Below, piece by piece: positions 60,936 through 64,000 of a stretch of DNA of 64,000 bases (the first letter of the stretch is position 1; each line of letters opens with the position of its first letter). Where the stretch lies: NCBI GenBank assembly GCA_941918925.1, contig OW799237.1, forward strand, positions 14,055,201 through 14,119,200. The letters run 5' to 3'. Source of the DNA: Phyto melanocephala. Its lineage: Eukaryota; Arthropoda; Insecta; Diptera; Rhinophoridae. The notes beneath the pieces are model-generated. The model had not been told where the DNA came from. It worked only from the letters and a program-made list of their open reading frames with translations, and did no database searches. A program made the translations under genes and the position numbers.

Positions 60936-61665
60936 TACCCTTCACCTGTGGTGCACAAGGGTATATATAGCTTTGTCATTCCGTTTGTAATTTCTACAAT
61001 TTTGATTTCCGACCCCATAAAGTATATATTTTCTGAAAGCTTATGAAGAGAGGAGTCGATTAAGCCCTGACCGTCTGTCCGTCTGTCCGTCTATCCGTCT
61101 GTCCGTCTGCCCGTCTGTCCGTGTGTTGGTTGAAATCAACTTTTAGAAGCAACTATATGTTCCTCAGATCTGTATATGGTATCAATCTCTTGGAAATATC
61201 CAGGAATGAATCGCTATTGAAATTCAGCACAATCGCCCCATAACTTTCTGAGATATGAGCAAAAAACCACGACCACCTCGTTTTTTTTTTCACAATTACA
61301 ACAACAACATACATACATAGATACATGTAAAAAACATACCAAACAAAAAAAATTACAAAAAAAAAAATATTAAAAATAAGAAAAAAATAATAAAAAAAAC
61401 TACAAAAAAAAAATTTTAAAAAAAAATTTAAAAAAAAAATTTTTAAAAATTTTTAAAAAATAATAAATATAAATAATATATTAAATAAAATAAAATTAAA
61501 TTTTTTTGGCTCAGCTGGGATTCGATGCCACATTTGTTCTAACGTGTACGTATGCACGTATTTTATATGGGATGAATGGTGATACAAACAATTGTTATTG
61601 CATGACTACACGTTGTGAAGGGTATATAAGATTCGGCACGGCCGAATATAGCACTGTTACTTTTT
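60936..61665 (-). repeat. Family T short copy, inverted
   Basis: Read on the minus strand it starts with the TTCGGCCGTGCCGAAT palindrome and TATATACCC (61660-61625) and has an A-rich middle (61365-61505). It ends ACGGACAGACGG..., CATAAGCTTTCAGAAAATAT, GGAATGACAAAGCTATATAT and CTTGTGCACCACAGGTG (60936). It is closely similar to 63095-63882 in the opposite orientation. The ORF beginning MAQLGFDATF on the plus strand is antisense to the repeat. Confidence 0.75.
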
Positions 61666-62744
61666 TTGCTGCAAAAGGCTCTAAATTATTTAAGAATTTT
61701 GTTTCACTCAGTACAAGCTTTGCTGGATTACCCATACAGACATATAGTTTCAAAAGGTTTTCTGTTATCGAGGTGTAGAATGCAGTGTTATAATAAACGA
61801 AAATTGGTATCGTACGCCATGAGTATTTTTTCAGAATTCACTATCGAAAATTAAATTCAAATAAGATTTTCTACAAACATGTTAATATTCTTATTTATTT
61901 GTTTATTTATTTTTTTACATCTTCAAAAACTTTTCTTTTGCACAATCTTCACATAATCGAATATTTTCTACACATTTGCTTCAAATAAACTCTTTTAATA
62001 CTCTCATATAAACATGTAGCAGCATGCAGCATATAAGGATAAACTAAAAAAGTTTTTTCTTAATAAGTTGTTGCACAAAGTCATACAAGTCAAAATATAT
62101 ATAGGAAAAGAAGTAAACTTTGAGGATTAATATTTTAAGATTTAATAAAGAAAATTTTAAATAGAAGATAAAGTCAGAGTTAGAGAGAGAGAGAGAGAGG
62201 GAGATAGAAAGACTAGAAACAATCAGATGATAATAAGAGTTGAGGAAAAGTTTATACTAGAAATTATTAGAGCAAAAACTTAATAATGAAATCTAGTTCA
62301 AATTAATAAGCAAATAAATATTTTAAATATTTAAAGAAAAAAATAAATTAAAGGATTCCAATATAAATGGAAAAGAAGTAAATAAAAATATAAGAGAAAC
62401 ATATGGTTTACCCTTTACCCTTCTTTTTTTGCTAAAACCAATATCCATGCTTATGTTAAATAGAATTTAATGAAAGAGGTGGTATTAAAAAAAACCAACC
62501 ACAACTCAGTAGCAACCAACAATAAAATTAACAAAACGAAACAAGAAAAATAATATTGAAGGAATAAAACTGATTAATAAGTCAAATCGAATTTAAATGC
62601 CCTATAAAGAGTGGATCAGAAAGAACTTAAACTTGAATTTAGTTAAATAAAAATTCTCAAAAATACGTTAATTTATTAAAATAGTGTACAAATTAATTTT
62701 ACATTTAATTATTTCTATATTAATTTTTTTTTGAAATCCCTCCA
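61666..62744. other. AT-rich noncoding; (GA)n tract near 62182-62200
   Basis: Nothing recognised except the microsatellite. CCTATAAAGAGTGGATC at about 62601 may be the left end of the mariner relic that follows. Confidence 0.45.
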
Positions 62745-63000
62745 GAACAACAGACCTAAGATGTGATTACAGCTGGATGGAGCACTGCACTTCTAAGTAA
62801 TATGTTTGAAGAGAGGGAGAAATTTTTCAAATTGTCAAATCTGTCAGCATTTGACTATTATTTCTAGGGTTACTTGAAGAAGCTCAAGACAAGCACTGTT
62901 GCAGTAATTCGGGTGACATAGCAACAAATGTTGAGAGATTTTCTGGAAATCGCGAAGCTAAAAACGGGGGTTATCTAAGTGACACTTAGTGTAAAAAAAA
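62745..63000 (+). pseudogene. Mariner-like relic I, third catalytic block
   Basis: The plus strand reads LSNLSAFDYYF.GYLKKLKTST, resembling the DLSAFDYYLWGYLK block of a mariner subgroup different from the LTPLDFFLWG type elsewhere in the window. Upstream EQQT..VITAGWSTALLSNM may be the decayed QQDGAP..T region. Ends are uncertain. Confidence 0.45.
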
Positions 63001-63094
63001 TCCATTTTAAATATATTAAAATCTGGGAAAAAATTTTGAACAAAAAAGTTTATAAATTTTTAAATCTTAATAGTTAGTCTTATTAGAGAAAAAA

Positions 63095-63882
63095 CAAGTA
63101 AGAGCGCTATATTCGGCCGTGCCGAATCTTATATACCTTTCACAACGTGTAGTCACGCAATAACAATAGTTTGTATCACCATTCATCCCATATGAAATAC
63201 GTACATACATATACAAAACATACATATATAAAAACATCCCATTGTATGTTAAAAAAAAAATTAAAAAAAAAAATTTTTTTTTTTAAATAATTAAAATATA
63301 TGTATATAATAAATATAAAACAAAAAAAATAAAAAAAAAATTAAAAAAAAAATAATAAAAATATAAATAATATATTAAATAAAAAATAAAAAAAAAAATA
63401 AAAAAAAAATTTAAAAAAAAAATATAAAAATAAATAAAAAAAATTTTTTTTTGGCTCAGCTGGGATTCGATGCCACGTTTTCTCTAACGTTTCTAAGTAT
63501 ACACGTTTGTATGTATGTATGTTGTTGTTGTAATGTTGTTATTGTGAAAAAAAAATCGAGGTGGTCGTGGGTTTTTGCTCATATCTCAGTTGTTTATGTA
63601 CCGATGTTTCTGATTTTCAATACCGATCTACTCCCGAATATTTCTGATATTTTAATACCTCATCCGAGTCCTAGCAATGTCGGGGGGCTTCAAAAAGTTG
63701 ATTTCAACATACACACGGACAGACGGTCAGACGGACAGACTGACAGGGCTTAAGCGACTCCCCTATTCATAAGCTTTCAGAAAATATATACTTTATGGGG
63801 TCGGAAATCAAAATTGTAGAAATTTCACACGGAATGACAAAGCTATATATACCCTTGTGCACCACAGGTAAAGGGTATAAAA
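63095..63882 (+). repeat. Family T short copy, direct
   Basis: ACAAGTAAGAGCGCTATATT, TTCGGCCGTGCCGAATCTTA, a long A/T-rich middle, GGCTCAGCTGGGATTCGATG, GACAGACGG repeats, and the tail CTTGTGCACCACAGGTAAAG with GGGTATAAAA. It pairs as an inverted repeat with 60936-61665, about 1.4 kb away. The ORF 63451-63753 also starts with the MAQLGFDATF-like frame and is a by-product of the repeat. Confidence 0.75.
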
Positions 63883-64000
63883 ATAGTAATAAATTTAAAT
63901 ATACAGACACAAAAGAGAGTGTTAAAAAGTTTGTATATACAAAAATCAAAACCAATTTGTATCTGAATATGGAATGAGTAAGTTAATTGTGGGATAGGAT

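Noticed and set aside
61506..61778. ORF beginning MAQLGFDATF, repeated at 63451
   Set aside because: Both copies lie in the same noncoding repeat (GGCTCAGCTGGGATTCGATG) and diverge at once after the shared bases, so they do not encode a common protein.
63454..63476. GGGATTCGATGCC resembling a tRNA B box in family T
   Set aside because: It lacks the GGTTC start, no A box is placed upstream, and the preceding DNA is a long A/T run.

Overview
The window looks like nuclear DNA of a higher fly, most likely a calyptrate such as a blow fly or house-fly relative. It is very AT-rich, gene-poor and crowded with decayed transposons. The one host-type coding sequence, a PCNA homologue, is closest to Drosophila PCNA as I remember it. 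Repeats carrying a TTCGGC(C/T)GTGCCGAA palindrome are, from general knowledge, typical of calyptrate flies. I see no bacterial signal, rRNA, tRNA or CRISPR array.

Layout. 1-5 kb: a long dispersed repeat (family T) with a nested palindrome, a TTAA-flanked piggyBac-type MITE that contains a hammerhead-like RNA motif, and a pogo/Tigger-like relic. 6-14 kb: a perfect 32-bp hairpin, a mariner relic, a 71-bp hairpin MITE, and two fields of a 31-bp satellite, the second rich in TATCGATA. 14-17 kb: noncoding, with clustered AACCGGTT octamers. 17.8-20.2 kb: an unassigned element with GTCG-rich palindromic ends and a small spliced gene. 21.5-22.3 kb: a local duplication and a LINE relic. 22.8-26.1 kb: an element with roughly 650-700-bp inverted repeats around a DDE-like transposase gene broken by one frameshift. 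27-29 kb: LINE relics, a 28-residue signal-peptide ORF and a local duplication. 30-30.8 kb: intronless PCNA with an in-frame TAA at codon 224. 32.8-38.5 kb: mariner-type deletion elements, a 2.3-kb repeat with 288-bp tandem units, and a LINE relic. 40.5-51.4 kb: mariner relics, a second long family T copy, an AT-rich candidate element and another LINE relic. 53-64 kb: LINE relics, a solo LTR, more mariner relics, a 143-bp MITE and two inverted family T copies.

How the parts relate. Apart from PCNA and possibly the 28-residue peptide, every recognisable coding stretch belongs to a mobile element. At least six relics carry traces of one mariner lineage whose third catalytic block (WPPRS.DLTPLDFFLWG) matches my recollection of DD41D (rosa-like) mariners. 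At least four LINE relics share one C-terminal cysteine-rich end. The points most worth checking are the three hammerhead-like motifs with covarying stems, the two unassigned DNA transposons at 17.8 and 22.8 kb, and the status of the PCNA copy. All homology calls are by eye and memory; no search was run.
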